A DNA stretch of 64,000 nucleotides from contig NZ_CP107785.1 of assembly GCF_036345915.1 (NCBI RefSeq), positions 7,502,001 through 7,566,000 on the forward strand. The letters run 5' to 3'. The translations under genes were made by a program, and so were the position numbers. Each line of letters starts with the position of its first letter. Within the stretch, counting starts at the first letter, position 1. Shown in pieces: positions 19,216-28,682 of the stretch. The DNA comes from Nocardia sp. NBC_00565 (GTDB taxonomy: Bacteria > Actinomycetota > Actinomycetes > Mycobacteriales > Mycobacteriaceae). The notes beneath the pieces are model-generated. The model was not told where the DNA came from. It saw only the letters and a list, made by a program, of their open reading frames with translations, and made no database searches.

Positions 19216-21495
19216 ATGACCATCGCGACACAGCCGTCCACCGGACAGGTCGAATTGGTGATCGGTGGCATGACCTGCGCGTCCTGCGCCAATCGCATCG
19301 AAAAGAAGCTGAACAGGCTCGACGGCGTCACCGCCACCGTCAACTACGCGACGGAGAAGGCGCGGGTCGAGGTCAGCGGGGACATCTCACCGGAGCAGCT
19401 GATCGCCACCGTCGAACAGGCCGGTTATACCGCCGAGCTGCCCGCGACCGCGGTGCCTGCGGAAACCACTGCGAGCGACCCGGATCCGACGGCATCGCTG
19501 CGGACCCGACTGCTGGTCTCGCTGGTGCTGACGGTGCCGGTCATCGCGATGGCGATGGTGCCTGCGCTGCAGTTCACCAACTGGCAGTGGCTGTCGTTGA
19601 CACTGGCCGCGCCGGTCGTGGTGTGGGGCGCACTGCCCTTCCACAAGGCGGCGTGGACCAACCTGCGTCACGGCACCACCACCATGGACACCCTGGTGTC
19701 GATGGGCACCCTAGCGGCGCTTGGCTGGTCGCTGTACGCGCTGTTCTGGGGCACCGCCGGGACGCCGGGCATGAAGCACCCATTCGAGTTCACCATCTCG
19801 CGAATGGACGGCACCGGCAGCATCTACCTGGAGGCAGCGGCCGGCGTAACCACGTTCATCCTGGCCGGACGCTTCTTCGAGGCGCGCTCCAAACGACGGG
19901 CGGGTGCGGCATTGCGGGCGCTGCTGGAGCTCGGCGCCAAAGAGGTTTCGGTGCTGCGCGACGCACAGGGACGACAGCCGATGGACTGGGCCGGCGCCGT
20001 CGAGCAGCGAATCCCGGTCGAGCAGCTGGCCGTTGGTGACCGGTTCGTGGTGCGGCCGGGCGAGAAGATCGCCACCGACGGTGTGGTCGTCGAGGGTTCC
20101 TCGGCCGTCGACGCCTCGATGCTCACCGGTGAATCGGTGCCGGTCGAGGTCGGTCCCGAGGATGCGGTGGTCGGCGCGACGGTCAATGTCGGCGGGCGGA
20201 TCGTGGTGCGCGCCGGCCGAATCGGTTCCGATACCCAGCTCGCCCAGATGGCGAAGCTGGTCGAGGACGCACAGACCGGCAAGGCGCAGGCACAGCGGCT
20301 GGCCGACAAGATCTCCGGCATCTTCGTCCCCATCGTGATCGCGCTGTCGGTCGCGACACTCGGATTCTGGCTCGGCACCGGCGGTTCCATCGCGGCGGCC
20401 TTTACTGCCGCAGTCGCGGTGCTGATCATCGCCTGCCCATGCGCCCTCGGTCTTGCCACGCCGACCGCGTTGATGGTGGGCACCGGTCGCGGTGCGCAGC
20501 TCGGCATTCTGATCAAGGGGCCCGAGGTGCTGGAGTCGACGCGACGCGTGGACACCGTGGTGCTCGATAAGACCGGCACCGTCACCACCGGCAAGATGAC
20601 GCTGCTGGATGTCATTGCCGCCGCCGGCGAGGACACCGGCGAGGTGCTGGCGCTGGCCGGGGCGCTGGAGGATTCGTCGGAGCACCCGATCGCCCAGGCG
20701 ATCGCCAAGGGTGCGCGCGAGAAGTTCGGCGAGCCGGCCCGTGTCGAGGACTTCGCCAATATCGAGGGTCTCGGCGTTCAAGGTGTGGTGGACGGCCACG
20801 CGGTAATCGTGGGCCGCGCCCGGCTGCTCGCCGACTGGTCCCAGCACCTGGACGCCGATCTGGAGCGGGCGATGCGGGCGGCCGAGGCCGAGGGCAAGAC
20901 CGCCGTCGCGGTCGGCTGGGACGGTCGGGCACGCGGCGCGCTCGTGGTCGCCGATGCGGTGAAACCCACCTCCGCCGAAGCGATCTCGCAGCTGAGGGCG
21001 CTCGGACTCACCCCGATCATGCTGACCGGCGACAATACCGCCGCCGCGAAAGCCATCGCGGCACAGGTGGGCATCGACGAAGTGATCGCGGAGGTACTGC
21101 CCGCCGACAAGGTCGACACCGTCGAGCGACTGCAGGCCGAGGGCAAGGTGGTCGCGATGGTCGGCGACGGCGTCAACGACGCCGCGGCCCTGGCCCGAGC
21201 CGATCTCGGCCTGGCAATGGGCACTGGCGCCGATGTCGCCATCGAGGCCAGCGACCTGACCCTGGTCCGCGGCGACCTGCGTGCGGCCGCCGACGCGATC
21301 CGCCTGTCCCGCAGGACCTTGGGCACCATCAAGGGCAACCTGTTCTGGGCCTTCGCCTATAACGTGGCCGCGATCCCGCTGGCCATGGCCGGTCTGCTGA
21401 ACCCGATGCTCGCCGGTGCCGCGATGGCCTTCTCCTCGGTCTTCGTGGTCAGCAACAGCCTGCGCCTACGCGGCTTCCGCTCCACCGCTCAGTAG
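19216..21495 (+). CDS. copA: Copper-exporting P1B-type ATPase
   Basis: A 759-residue heavy-metal pump. An N-terminal HMA domain carries GMTCASC (Cys21, Cys24). Membrane helices surround the metal-transport motif CPC (Cys407-Pro-Cys409). The phosphorylated Asp is in DKTGT (D451), the HP motif is in [10 protein letters not shown], and the hinge is [13 protein letters not shown] with this HMA motif fits Cu(I) export. It follows the His-rich gene in one transcription unit under the CsoR-type promoter and ends at a perfect 12-bp hairpin terminator. Confidence 0.95.
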   Translation: MTIATQPSTGQVELVIGGMTCASCANRIEKKLNRLDGVTATVNYATEKARVEVSGDISPEQLIATVEQAGYTAELPATAVPAETTASDPDPTASLRTRLLVSLVLTVPVIAMAMVPALQFTNWQWLSLTLAAPVVVWGALPFHKAAWTNLRHGTTTMDTLVSMGTLAALGWSLYALFWGTAGTPGMKHPFEFTISRMDGTGSIYLEAAAGVTTFILAGRFFEARSKRRAGAALRALLELGAKEVSVLRDAQGRQPMDWAGAVEQRIPVEQLAVGDRFVVRPGEKIATDGVVVEGSSAVDASMLTGESVPVEVGPEDAVVGATVNVGGRIVVRAGRIGSDTQLAQMAKLVEDAQTGKAQAQRLADKISGIFVPIVIALSVATLGFWLGTGGSIAAAFTAAVAVLIIACPCALGLATPTALMVGTGRGAQLGILIKGPEVLESTRRVDTVVLDKTGTVTTGKMTLLDVIAAAGEDTGEVLALAGALEDSSEHPIAQAIAKGAREKFGEPARVEDFANIEGLGVQGVVDGHAVIVGRARLLADWSQHLDADLERAMRAAEAEGKTAVAVGWDGRARGALVVADAVKPTSAEAISQLRALGLTPIMLTGDNTAAAKAIAAQVGIDEVIAEVLPADKVDTVERLQAEGKVVAMVGDGVNDAAALARADLGLAMGTGADVAIEASDLTLVRGDLRAAADAIRLSRRTLGTIKGNLFWAFAYNVAAIPLAMAGLLNPMLAGAAMAFSSVFVVSNSLRLRGFRSTAQ

Positions 21496-21510
21496 CAGCA
21501 ATCGCAAATC

Positions 21511-21540
21511 GGGCGGGACGGCAGCAACGCCGTCCCGCCC
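21511..21540 (+). terminator. Terminator of the copper operon
   Basis: GGGCGGGACGGC pairs perfectly with GCCGTCCCGCCC across a 6-nt loop, 15 nt after the copA stop. It has a strong stem and no U-tract. Confidence 0.85.
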
Positions 21541-21558
21541 GACTCGTGCACGATTGCT

Positions 21559-21669
21559 TCACTGCAGGACGTTGCTGTTCCCCAGTGCCATTGCTGCGCT
21601 TCCAGTGGCCCAGGTGGCGACGGCGCTACCCGTCGCAGCCAAGATAGAGAGCAGAATCATCGGGTCCAT
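21559..21669 (-). CDS. Small hydrophobic peptide (36 residues)
   Basis: On the minus strand ATG 21669 to TGA 21559 encodes MDPMILLSILAATGSAVATW and 16 more residues ending NSNVLQ. Most of the length could form one membrane helix with a Gly/Ala-rich face. The ribosome site is weak. Two direct repeats (GAAAACTACTG at 21680-21690 and 21698-21708) lie directly upstream, which supports a regulated unit. It resembles small actinobacterial membrane peptides only in composition, so it may be chance. Confidence 0.4.
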   Translation of the reverse strand: MDPMILLSILAATGSAVATWATGSAAMALGNSNVLQ

Positions 21670-21679
21670 CTTTCGTAAG

Positions 21680-21708
21680 GAAAACTACTGGCAGCCCGAA
21701 AACTACTG
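21680..21708. repeat. Two direct repeats of GAAAACTACTG
   Basis: The 11-mer occurs twice, 18 bp start to start, and both copies continue into a similar Gly/Cys-rich trimer. They sit ahead of the small minus-strand peptide and about 180 bp before the small secreted protein. The spacing suits a tandem activator site. Confidence 0.4.
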
Positions 21709-21891
21709 CCGCCCAGATTCTTCCGCAATCAGCGGGCGAATACTCTCGGGAACCTCTCGTCACATTGCCAGCCATTTCCCAGCGAGGATTCGTGCGGTCT
21801 CGTCGTCGAGTTCACCGCTGGCGGAAAGTCCGTCCCTAGAGTCCTGGATAGGCTGCGGTTTGTAATCAACCCAAAAGCGAAAGGCAGCAAT

Positions 21892-22122
21892 ATGATCCGG
21901 AAGGTTCTGCTGGCGGTCACCGCTGGCGTCCTGATCAGCGCACCCGCGACAGCGTCGGCCGATGTCGCGGTGCACGATGTCGTCGCCGATAAGCCTGCCA
22001 CCGCGCAGGAGGTGGCGATCAGCACCGGATCGGGGGTAGCCGACACCATCATCAATGGATTGATAGCCGTGATCTTCGGCCCGAATGATCCATCGACGTG
22101 CAAGTTCCCCTACTGCTTCTGA
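21892..22122 (+). CDS. Small secreted protein of unknown function
   Basis: A 76-residue protein with a clear signal peptide (MIRKVLLAVTAGVLISAPATASA, cleavage after ASA). The short mature region is acidic then hydrophobic and ends in a two-Cys tail (STCKFPYCF) that could form a disulphide. GAAAGG lies 8 nt upstream. There are no motifs I recognise. The mature central stretch (VADTIINGLIAVIFG) is hydrophobic enough to associate with the membrane or mycomembrane. Confidence 0.65.
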   Translation: MIRKVLLAVTAGVLISAPATASADVAVHDVVADKPATAQEVAISTGSGVADTIINGLIAVIFGPNDPSTCKFPYCF

Positions 22123-22237
22123 GGATGTGCCGCTGAGGCACTTCATACGGACCGAGGTTGCTCCGCCCGTGCGCCGGCCATCGGCGAGCCCGCCCCGGTT
22201 CGAATGATCCTGGACCGGGTCAGGACTCGTGCGCCGA

Positions 22238-22723
22238 TCAGTTGAGCACGGCGTCGAACATGCCGGGCTCGTAGGCGCCCCCCTGCTGGCGCACGATCAC
22301 GCCGAGCCGGTTGGCCGCGTTGATCTGGGCGACCAGCGCGACCAATGCGGCGATCTGATCGTCGTCGTAATGCTTGCGCACTTCGGCCCAGGTCTCGTCG
22401 GACACGCCGTGGTGGGCGTCGGCGAGCCGGGTGCCCTCCTCGGCGAGCGCCAGCGCGGCCCGCTCGGCCTCGGTGAACACGGTGGACTCGCGCCAGGCGG
22501 CCACCAGGTTGATGCGCACCCAGGTCTCCCCGGCTTGCGCGAGGTCCTTGCTGTGCACATCGGTGCACCAACCGCAGCCGTTGATCTGACTGACGCGCAG
22601 CATCATCAGGTCCTGGGTAGCCTTCGGCAGAGTCGACTGGATGATCAGCAGGCTGGCATTGCCGAACCGCTTGGCGAACTTAGCGCCGATCTCAGTGTCG
22701 ACCAGGTTGAAACGGGGTTCCAT
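22238..22723 (-). CDS. Carboxymuconolactone decarboxylase / AhpD-like protein
   Basis: A 161-residue protein starting MEPRFNLV at ATG 22723, with GAGG upstream. The AhpD/CMD core is clear, with INGCGWCTDVHSKDL holding the redox CxxC and the downstream His. The rest is helical, with ERAALALAEEGTRLADAHHGV typical of this family. It may act as a peroxidase-coupled disulphide reductase, or be a non-decarboxylating CMD-fold protein. The divergent neighbour is an ECF41 sigma factor, and an ECF41-type promoter (TGTCACA-N16-CATC) precedes this gene. CMD-type proteins are standard ECF41 targets. Confidence 0.9.
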   Translation of the reverse strand: MEPRFNLVDTEIGAKFAKRFGNASLLIIQSTLPKATQDLMMLRVSQINGCGWCTDVHSKDLAQAGETWVRINLVAAWRESTVFTEAERAALALAEEGTRLADAHHGVSDETWAEVRKHYDDDQIAALVALVAQINAANRLGVIVRQQGGAYEPGMFDAVLN

Positions 22724-22764
22724 GACTTCGTCCTCACTCGCGGTGTTGCTCTGAACGAACACAA

Positions 22765-22791
22765 GATGCCGACGACCCGACCCCTGTGACA
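22765..22791 (-). promoter_or_regulatory. ECF41-type promoter for the CMD gene
   Basis: On the minus strand TGTCACA (22791-22785) is followed by exactly 16 nt and CATC (22768-22765). The ECF41 consensus is TGTCACA-N16-CGTC, so this has one mismatch in the -10. The start codon is 42 bp further on. Confidence 0.75.
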
Positions 22792-22825
22792 GCGCGACTA
22801 TGTGACCTATGCCACTGATCGCGGG

Positions 22826-22852
22826 TGTCACAAATCGGCGGGAACCGGCGTC
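22826..22852 (+). promoter_or_regulatory. ECF41-type promoter for the sigma-factor gene
   Basis: TGTCACA (22826-22832), 16 nt, CGTC (22849-22852): an exact match to the ECF41 bipartite consensus. It lies 43 bp before the sigma-factor ATG, implying autoregulation. Confidence 0.85.
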
Positions 22853-22894
22853 TTGTGCCCGACACAGTCGAGAGCGAACAGACAGGAGCCACCC

Positions 22895-23785
22895 ATGAGC
22901 GAGCGCATGGACTCCGCCACCGAGGCATTCGTCACCCACCGCAACCTGCTTTTCACCGTCGCCTACGAGATGCTCGGCTCGGCCGCCGACGCGGAGGACG
23001 TTCTGCAGGAGACCTGGCTGCGGTGGGTGGACGTCGATCTCGACACGGTGCGCGAGCAACGTGCCTACCTGGTCCGGATCACCACCCGCCAGGCGCTGAC
23101 CCGGCTGCGCACCCTCGGCCGTCGCAAGGAGTCCTACGTCGGCCCCTGGCTACCCGAGCCGCTGCTGACCGCACCCGACGTGGCCGAAGACATAGAGCTG
23201 GCCGACAGCGTATCGATGGCGATGCTGCTGGTGCTCGAGACACTCGCGCCGACCGAACGGGCAGTCTTCGTACTGCGCGAGGTGTTCGGTCTGGAGTACG
23301 ACGAGATCGCCGAAGCCGTCGACAAGACCCCCGCCGCGGTCCGCCAGATCGCACACCGGGCGCGCGCACACGTCGCCGCACGCCGACCGCGCGGGGTCGT
23401 TTCCCCCGCCGAAACCCGAGACGCGCTCGAGGCGTTCCAACGGGCCATCGAAACAGGCGATCTACAGGGCCTGCTCGACATGCTCGCACCGGACGTCGTC
23501 CTCCTGGGTGACGGCGGCGGCGTCAAACAAGCCGTGCTGCAACCCATCGTGGGCGCCGACCGAGTTGCTCGCTTGCTGTCGGTCGGCCTGCCCAAGCTCG
23601 TCGGCACGGCATCGGTCGAGCCGGTGCAGATCAATGGCTACCCAGCCCTGATCGTCCGGATCGACGGAGAAATCGACGATGTAGTAGCGGTGCGAACCGA
23701 CAACGGGCTGATCACCGGCCTCTACATCGTCCGCAACCCCGAGAAGCTCTCCCGCGTCGAGCAGGAAACCGCCGTAACCCGCTGA
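22895..23785 (+). CDS. ECF41-group RNA polymerase sigma factor (SigJ-like)
   Basis: A 296-residue sigma factor, start ATG 22895 with AGGAG 6 nt upstream. Region 2 (AYEMLGSAADAEDVLQETWL) and region 4 (LAPTERAVFVLREVFGLEYD) are intact. The linker WLPEPL and the C-terminal SnoaL-like domain with GDGGGVK and the terminal NPEKL motif are hallmarks of ECF41, whose fused C-terminal domain replaces a classical anti-sigma factor. Exact ECF41 promoter elements precede it and its divergent CMD target. The signal it senses is unknown. Confidence 0.93.
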   Translation: MSERMDSATEAFVTHRNLLFTVAYEMLGSAADAEDVLQETWLRWVDVDLDTVREQRAYLVRITTRQALTRLRTLGRRKESYVGPWLPEPLLTAPDVAEDIELADSVSMAMLLVLETLAPTERAVFVLREVFGLEYDEIAEAVDKTPAAVRQIAHRARAHVAARRPRGVVSPAETRDALEAFQRAIETGDLQGLLDMLAPDVVLLGDGGGVKQAVLQPIVGADRVARLLSVGLPKLVGTASVEPVQINGYPALIVRIDGEIDDVVAVRTDNGLITGLYIVRNPEKLSRVEQETAVTR

Positions 23786-24195
23786 GCATTGCGAGCACGT
23801 TCCTCGATGCGGGCGGCCCCGAGCACCTACGTGCCCTGCCGTTGCGACCGCAAGTGGTGACAGCCGGTCGTGGTCGCCGACCACCCCGTCACCTGGTAGC
23901 GCTCGAGTCCCGACCACCGGCCGTCGCCGCCGGCGAGCTCGGCGCAGTGTCGCGGGCACCGCGCGTACGTTGCCCTCATCCGATTTCGAGCTCTCCACTT
24001 TTGACCGGCTCACGTTTCAAATCATCTGAGAATCGATTAGGGTTGGCGAACACCCGTTCAGCGCCCCCCGAGGACTAGGGGCTTCCGGCGGCATCCGGCG
24101 TCCGATTCGATCTACCTGAGTAACGATTGCTCGCTTGGTGGATTACCGAGGGAGTTGAAGCGTTGCGCGAATGCGATATTCAGGAGAGACGCGGT
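23786..24195. other. Intergenic region with integrase-start vestige and mycolyltransferase promoter
   Basis: No intact gene. Bases 23838-23862 match, with one difference, the start-codon region of the integrase fragment at 57268-57292, and a shared CGTGCCCTG lies just upstream in both. The part from about 24000 is A/T-richer and likely carries the promoter of the mycolyltransferase. Confidence 0.45.
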
Positions 24196-25233
24196 ATGCG
24201 ATTCAGAGTTCTCGTTGCGGCGGCCGCCGCTGTGACGGTCGTCGGCACGGGGGTGGGCTACCTGGCGCCTGCGGCCTCGGCCGCACCGATCAACAGTGCG
24301 GCCAAGGCACCGGACGGGTCCTACATCGAGAGTGTGCAAACCCTCGGCGACCGCAAGCTGCAGCTGGAGGTGCACTCCACGGCCATGGATCGGACGTTCC
24401 CGGTCCTGGTGAATCTGCCCGCGGACAACTCGGTCCCGCGCCCGACGCTGTATCTGGTCAACGGGGGCGGCGGTGGCGTCGACGGTAACGCCTCATGGGA
24501 CCAGAAGACCGACGCCAAGGAATTCCTCGGCGACAAGAACATCAATGTCGTCGAGCTGATCGGCGGCCGGTGGAGCTACTACGCCGACTGGCGCGCGCCC
24601 GATCCGGTGCTCGGCACCAACAAATGGCAGACCTTCTACACCGAGGAACTGCCACCGATCATCGATGCGGCGCTCGGCACCAACGGCAAGAACTCGATCG
24701 CGGGCTACTCGATGGCAGGGACATCGGTCCTGATGCTGGCGATCACCAAGCCCGGCCTGTTCCAGAATGTCGCCGCCTACAGCGGCTGTGCGCAGACCAG
24801 CGATCCGATCGGACAGAAGTTCGTGCAGACCACGGTCGAAACGTGGGGCGCCGGTGACTCACTCAACATGTGGGGACCCGCCGACAACCCGCTCTGGAAA
24901 ACGAACGATCCGGTCCTGCACGCGGACAAACTGCGCGGAACGAACATCTGGGTTTCGGCGGGCGGCGGTCTGCCCGGCGAACACGATGCTCCCGGCAACC
25001 CGTACATCATGGGCGACGACAAGTACAACCCGATCAGTGTGGCCAACCACGTCGTCGTTGGCGGCATCATCGAGGCGGCGATGAGCCTCTGCTCGCACAA
25101 CCTCCAGAACCGGTTGAACCAGTTGGGAATTCCGGCGACGTTCGACCTGCCCCCCACCGGCACCCACACCTGGGGCTATTGGCAGGACAACCTCAAGCAA
25201 TCGTGGCCGGTGCTGTCCAAAGATCTCTACTGA
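24196..25233 (+). CDS. Antigen-85-type mycolyltransferase
   Basis: A 345-residue exported enzyme that transfers mycolic acids to trehalose or arabinogalactan outside the membrane. AGGAGAG lies 7 nt before ATG 24196. The signal peptide ends near ASAAP. The esterase-D-type alpha/beta fold is evident: TLYLVNGGGGGVDGNASWDQ, the nucleophile elbow GYSMAG with Ser172, and the catalytic His324 in GTHTWGYWQ. Length and motifs fit Nocardia/Mycobacterium fbp proteins. This supports a mycolate-producing host. It stands alone between the ECF41 pair and the decarboxylase. Confidence 0.93.
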   Translation: MRFRVLVAAAAAVTVVGTGVGYLAPAASAAPINSAAKAPDGSYIESVQTLGDRKLQLEVHSTAMDRTFPVLVNLPADNSVPRPTLYLVNGGGGGVDGNASWDQKTDAKEFLGDKNINVVELIGGRWSYYADWRAPDPVLGTNKWQTFYTEELPPIIDAALGTNGKNSIAGYSMAGTSVLMLAITKPGLFQNVAAYSGCAQTSDPIGQKFVQTTVETWGAGDSLNMWGPADNPLWKTNDPVLHADKLRGTNIWVSAGGGLPGEHDAPGNPYIMGDDKYNPISVANHVVVGGIIEAAMSLCSHNLQNRLNQLGIPATFDLPPTGTHTWGYWQDNLKQSWPVLSKDLY

Positions 25234-25295
25234 CCGACCTCGCCCGGCAGTGACCACCAACCCATGCGACGGTAGTCACTGCCGGCCGACCTGCG

Positions 25296-25448
25296 TTCGA
25301 CAACCTCAGGGACCAGGTCATCAAGAACGGGGTCGGTGTCGTCATCGGCGTCATTGTGGGCGGTTTCATCGGCGCCCTCCTGGGCTTCGGGATCCTGTCC
25401 CTGATCACCGCGCCCATTGGTTGGGTGGTCGGCGGATACCTTCAGGGC
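25296..25448 (+). other. Possible fragment encoding a Gly-rich membrane segment
   Basis: The plus frame reads FDNLRDQVIKNGVGVVIGVI and then a Gly-rich, hydrophobic stretch (GGFIGALLGFGILSLITAP). This looks like one or two membrane helices of a small protein. No start codon with a ribosome site is visible and the frame runs on into the antisense of the decarboxylase. Probably a remnant. Confidence 0.3.
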
Positions 25449-25450
25449 GG

Positions 25451-28345
25451 TCAGGAATTCCTCGACGTGGGTGAATCGTTACCGCCGCTACGGCGAGTGA
25501 CGGTGGCTGGTGCTGGTGTCGGCGCACCGCCAGCCGCCGTGGCACTTGCGTGCCGAGCCGCGGCCAGCCGCGCGAGCGCGGCCTCGGTGAAGATCGACAA
25601 CCCGAGGTCGGGGTTGTATCCGTGAATTTCCTTGACATCGAGCTCGGCCAGGAAATACAGGATCTCCGTCGAGATCACCTGGCCCGGGACCAGCACTGGG
25701 AAGCCGGGCGGGTAGGGGACGACGAAGGTGGCGGACACCAGGGTCTTTCCCTTGGCGAGCCGTCGTCCGGCGTCGCCGAGCAGGACGTGTTCGCGGTCGG
25801 ACTCCTCATATCCGGCGTAGAAGGCCGATCGCATGTCGCCGAACGAGCTGGCGCCGTCGGGACGAAACGTGCTGTCGAACTCGCTGAAGTCGGGCAGCGC
25901 TGGCAGGTACTTGGTGATCTCGTCAATCCGGCGCTGTTGCAGGGCGCGATCGGCCGTACCGGCCGCGTTCTGGCTGCGCTCGAAGTCGGTAGCCACCCGA
26001 CGCAGCACGTCGAGTAGGTAGTGCACGCTCGACCAGGTGACGCCGATCGTGAAGATCAACAGCACACTGTTGATCGAGGTCTTGTTGATCTGGATGCCGA
26101 ACCGGTCCATGAGGATCTTCTCGCGGAACTCGTACCCGTTCATGCCGGTATTGCCGATGAACAGGGTCACCCGTGTCGGGTCGAGCACGAACTGATCGGA
26201 GCGCCACGCCTCGTTCCACTGTGCCAAGCCACCCTGCCTGACCTGCCGGTACGAGCTGACTGCAGAGTGCCGGAACTCGTCGGGCACCAGGTCGGCCTCG
26301 TCGAGGATGCGGAACCACTTGCCGATCAGCCGGTCTTTGCGGACGCGGTGACGGAAGACCAGCGCCATGTCGTAGACGTGCCGGACCAGCTGGAATCCTT
26401 CGATGTCGACCTGCCGACGCGCCAAATCCAACGACGCCAGCAGTTGCTGGTTCGGCGACGTCGAGGTGTGGGTCAAAAACGCTTCATCGAATGCCTCGCG
26501 GATGAGAGCTTTGAAATCCTGGTCGCGGACATGGATCATCGACGCCTGCCGGAGTGCCGACAGCGACTTGTGGGTGGAATGCGTCGCGTACACGCGCACC
26601 CGCGCGCGCCCGGGGTCGGGAAGCAGCCGGTGGTTGGTCCACTCGGCACGGTCGACTCCCTGCATCGACGCACGCCACTCGCGGTACTCCTCGGCATACC
26701 CGGGCGAGGACAACATCGATTCGAGTTGCTCGGCGGCAACCATCGCGGTCCGCTGCCGGGCCCACGGCACCGCGGTTGCGAACGCGTACCACGCCTCGTC
26801 CCATAGGAAGCAAATGTCCGGCTTGATCGCCAGGACCTCCGCCATCACCCGCCGGGGGTTGTAGACGATGCCGTCGAAAGTGCAGTTGGTGAGCAGCAGC
26901 ATGCGTACTCGGTCCAGTTGTCCGGCCGCCTCGAGGTCCAGCAGCGCCTTCTTGATGGTGTGCAGGGACACGGCTCCGTAGATCGCGAACGGCTCGAGCG
27001 GGTAGGCGTCCAGGTACATCGGGTACGCCCCGGCTAGCACCAGGCCGTAGTGGTGCGACTTGTGGCAATTGCGGTCGATCAGAACGATGTCGCCCGGCCG
27101 GGTCAGGGCCTGCACGACAATCTTGTTCGCGGTGGATGTTCCGTTGGTGACGAAGTACGTCTGATCGGCACACCACGTTTCGGCGGCTTTGTCCATCGCC
27201 GCCCTGATCGTGCCATGGGGGTCCAGCAGTGAGTCCAGCCCGCCGGAGGTGGACGACGTCTCGGCCATGAAGATGTTGCGGCCGTAGAACTCGCCCATGT
27301 CCTGCAGCGACTTGGAGTTGAAGATGCTGGCGCCACGCGCGACGGGAAGGGCGTGGAATTGGCCGACCGGCGCGGCCGCATAGGCACGCAGGGCGTCGAA
27401 AAACGGTGTGGCGAACCGGCTCCGGACGCCGGCGAGCACCGTGCTGTACAGGTCGGTGACATCGTTGAGCCGATAGAACGTGCGATCGTAGACGTCCGGC
27501 TCGTCCTCGGTCTCCGTGGCGATCGACTCGTCGGTGAGCAGATACAGGTCGATATGAGGCCGCAACTCCCTGATCCACTCACCACATTCAACCCAGTCGT
27601 GGGCGCGGTCGGTCACGACCACGTCGTCGTTGGCGCCGAGCAACGTGGTCATCAACGGCACCCGGTCGCGCGAACGAAGCGGCAGGTCATGCCGGATGAT
27701 CGCCGCTTGAATCTCGCCGTTCAACGCGACGGCGGTGATGGCGTCCTCGATGCTCGCCACGACAAGCAGCTCGAACTGCACATCGTCGGACGGGTCGCGA
27801 AGCGCCCGTAGGCTCTGCGCCAGGCTCTCGGGAGCCTCGGGCGGGGAATCGTCGCCGAGCAGGACGGTGTAGAACTGCTGCTGTTTAGCCCGCGCCACCA
27901 GTTCCTGATCGGCCAACGGCGCGCATGTGTCGAACACAGCTGTGCGGTCGCCGTACTCGGAGAGCAGGCGCACGGCCAGCGACACCTCCTCGGTGAGCCT
28001 CGCCGTGGCAAGATCGGCGATATATCCGCGAAACGTCGCCAGTCTCGCCGCGCCTGGATACAGCCAGTACCGCTCGTAGGTGCCGAGACGATCGAGGAGG
28101 CGTCGCACCCGGGCGATGTTGTGGGTGGTGTCCAGCCCGGCACGATTGACATCGGCGAGCTGCCGGCACGCGTCGTCGAGCAGATTCCACGTATCGATTC
28201 GCGAGTACGACGGGTTCGCTACCGCCGCCAGCGCGGAAACACAAAGCCCTTTCGGGCGCTCTCCGTCTCGATGCATGTCGTCAGTCCGCCTCCAATCAGT
28301 GCAGGCGAGGTGATCTGCCGACCACGACAGATCACCCTGGAACAT
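25451..28345 (-). CDS. Orn/Lys/Arg decarboxylase, fold-type I PLP enzyme
   Basis: A 964-residue enzyme of the inducible amino-acid decarboxylase family, which consumes a proton while producing a polyamine or diamine. An N-terminal wing (about 60-300) is followed by the PLP domain with NGTSTANKIV, CHKSHHYGLVLAGA, LLTNCTFDGIVYN, the Asp in LWDEAWYA and the Schiff-base Lys593 in ATHSTHKSLSALRQ. A C-terminal domain with the PPGFPVLVPGQ motif follows. The substrate is unresolved. ATG 28345 has AGGG upstream; ATG 28276 (MHRDGERP) is a possible later start. It is longer than the usual 720-780 residues because of the N-terminal region. It stands alone. Confidence 0.88.
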   Translation of the reverse strand: MFQGDLSWSADHLACTDWRRTDDMHRDGERPKGLCVSALAAVANPSYSRIDTWNLLDDACRQLADVNRAGLDTTHNIARVRRLLDRLGTYERYWLYPGAARLATFRGYIADLATARLTEEVSLAVRLLSEYGDRTAVFDTCAPLADQELVARAKQQQFYTVLLGDDSPPEAPESLAQSLRALRDPSDDVQFELLVVASIEDAITAVALNGEIQAAIIRHDLPLRSRDRVPLMTTLLGANDDVVVTDRAHDWVECGEWIRELRPHIDLYLLTDESIATETEDEPDVYDRTFYRLNDVTDLYSTVLAGVRSRFATPFFDALRAYAAAPVGQFHALPVARGASIFNSKSLQDMGEFYGRNIFMAETSSTSGGLDSLLDPHGTIRAAMDKAAETWCADQTYFVTNGTSTANKIVVQALTRPGDIVLIDRNCHKSHHYGLVLAGAYPMYLDAYPLEPFAIYGAVSLHTIKKALLDLEAAGQLDRVRMLLLTNCTFDGIVYNPRRVMAEVLAIKPDICFLWDEAWYAFATAVPWARQRTAMVAAEQLESMLSSPGYAEEYREWRASMQGVDRAEWTNHRLLPDPGRARVRVYATHSTHKSLSALRQASMIHVRDQDFKALIREAFDEAFLTHTSTSPNQQLLASLDLARRQVDIEGFQLVRHVYDMALVFRHRVRKDRLIGKWFRILDEADLVPDEFRHSAVSSYRQVRQGGLAQWNEAWRSDQFVLDPTRVTLFIGNTGMNGYEFREKILMDRFGIQINKTSINSVLLIFTIGVTWSSVHYLLDVLRRVATDFERSQNAAGTADRALQQRRIDEITKYLPALPDFSEFDSTFRPDGASSFGDMRSAFYAGYEESDREHVLLGDAGRRLAKGKTLVSATFVVPYPPGFPVLVPGQVISTEILYFLAELDVKEIHGYNPDLGLSIFTEAALARLAAARHASATAAGGAPTPAPATVTRRSGGNDSPTSRNS

Positions 28346-28399
28346 TCATCCCTACATATTGTGTCCCGCCGTCGAGCAAATTCCTAGCTGCCGAGTGCG

Positions 28400-28566
28400 G
28401 TCGACCGCGACGAACTGATCGACTCCGCGGCTACGTCAGCGACACCCTCGATGACCTGGGACAAGATCGCGGGCCTCGGCTACAGACCCATCCAAGACTT
28501 CGAAGAGAGTTCGGCGAAGACGGTGTGCTGGTACCGCGACCATCCCGACCAAACCTTTCACGACCA
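28400..28566 (+). pseudogene. C-terminal fragment of an NAD-dependent epimerase/dehydratase (tentative)
   Basis: The plus frame contains KIAGLGYRPIQDFEESSAKT and VCWYRDHP. This resembles the last helix of extended SDR epimerases (pattern LGYxPxxxFEEGLxxTVxWYRxH). No Rossmann part is present and the frame continues into unrelated sequence. The match is short, so confidence is limited. Confidence 0.35.
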
Positions 28567-28682
28567 GGAGGTAAGCGACGTTGTCACAGCGGCGCTCGCG
28601 GTGGTCGGCGCGGTCGGGTTGTGCTGTGTGCAGGGCTTCGTTCGCGGCAACACGACAGGTCCGAGTGTGGTCCCAGCGTCCG

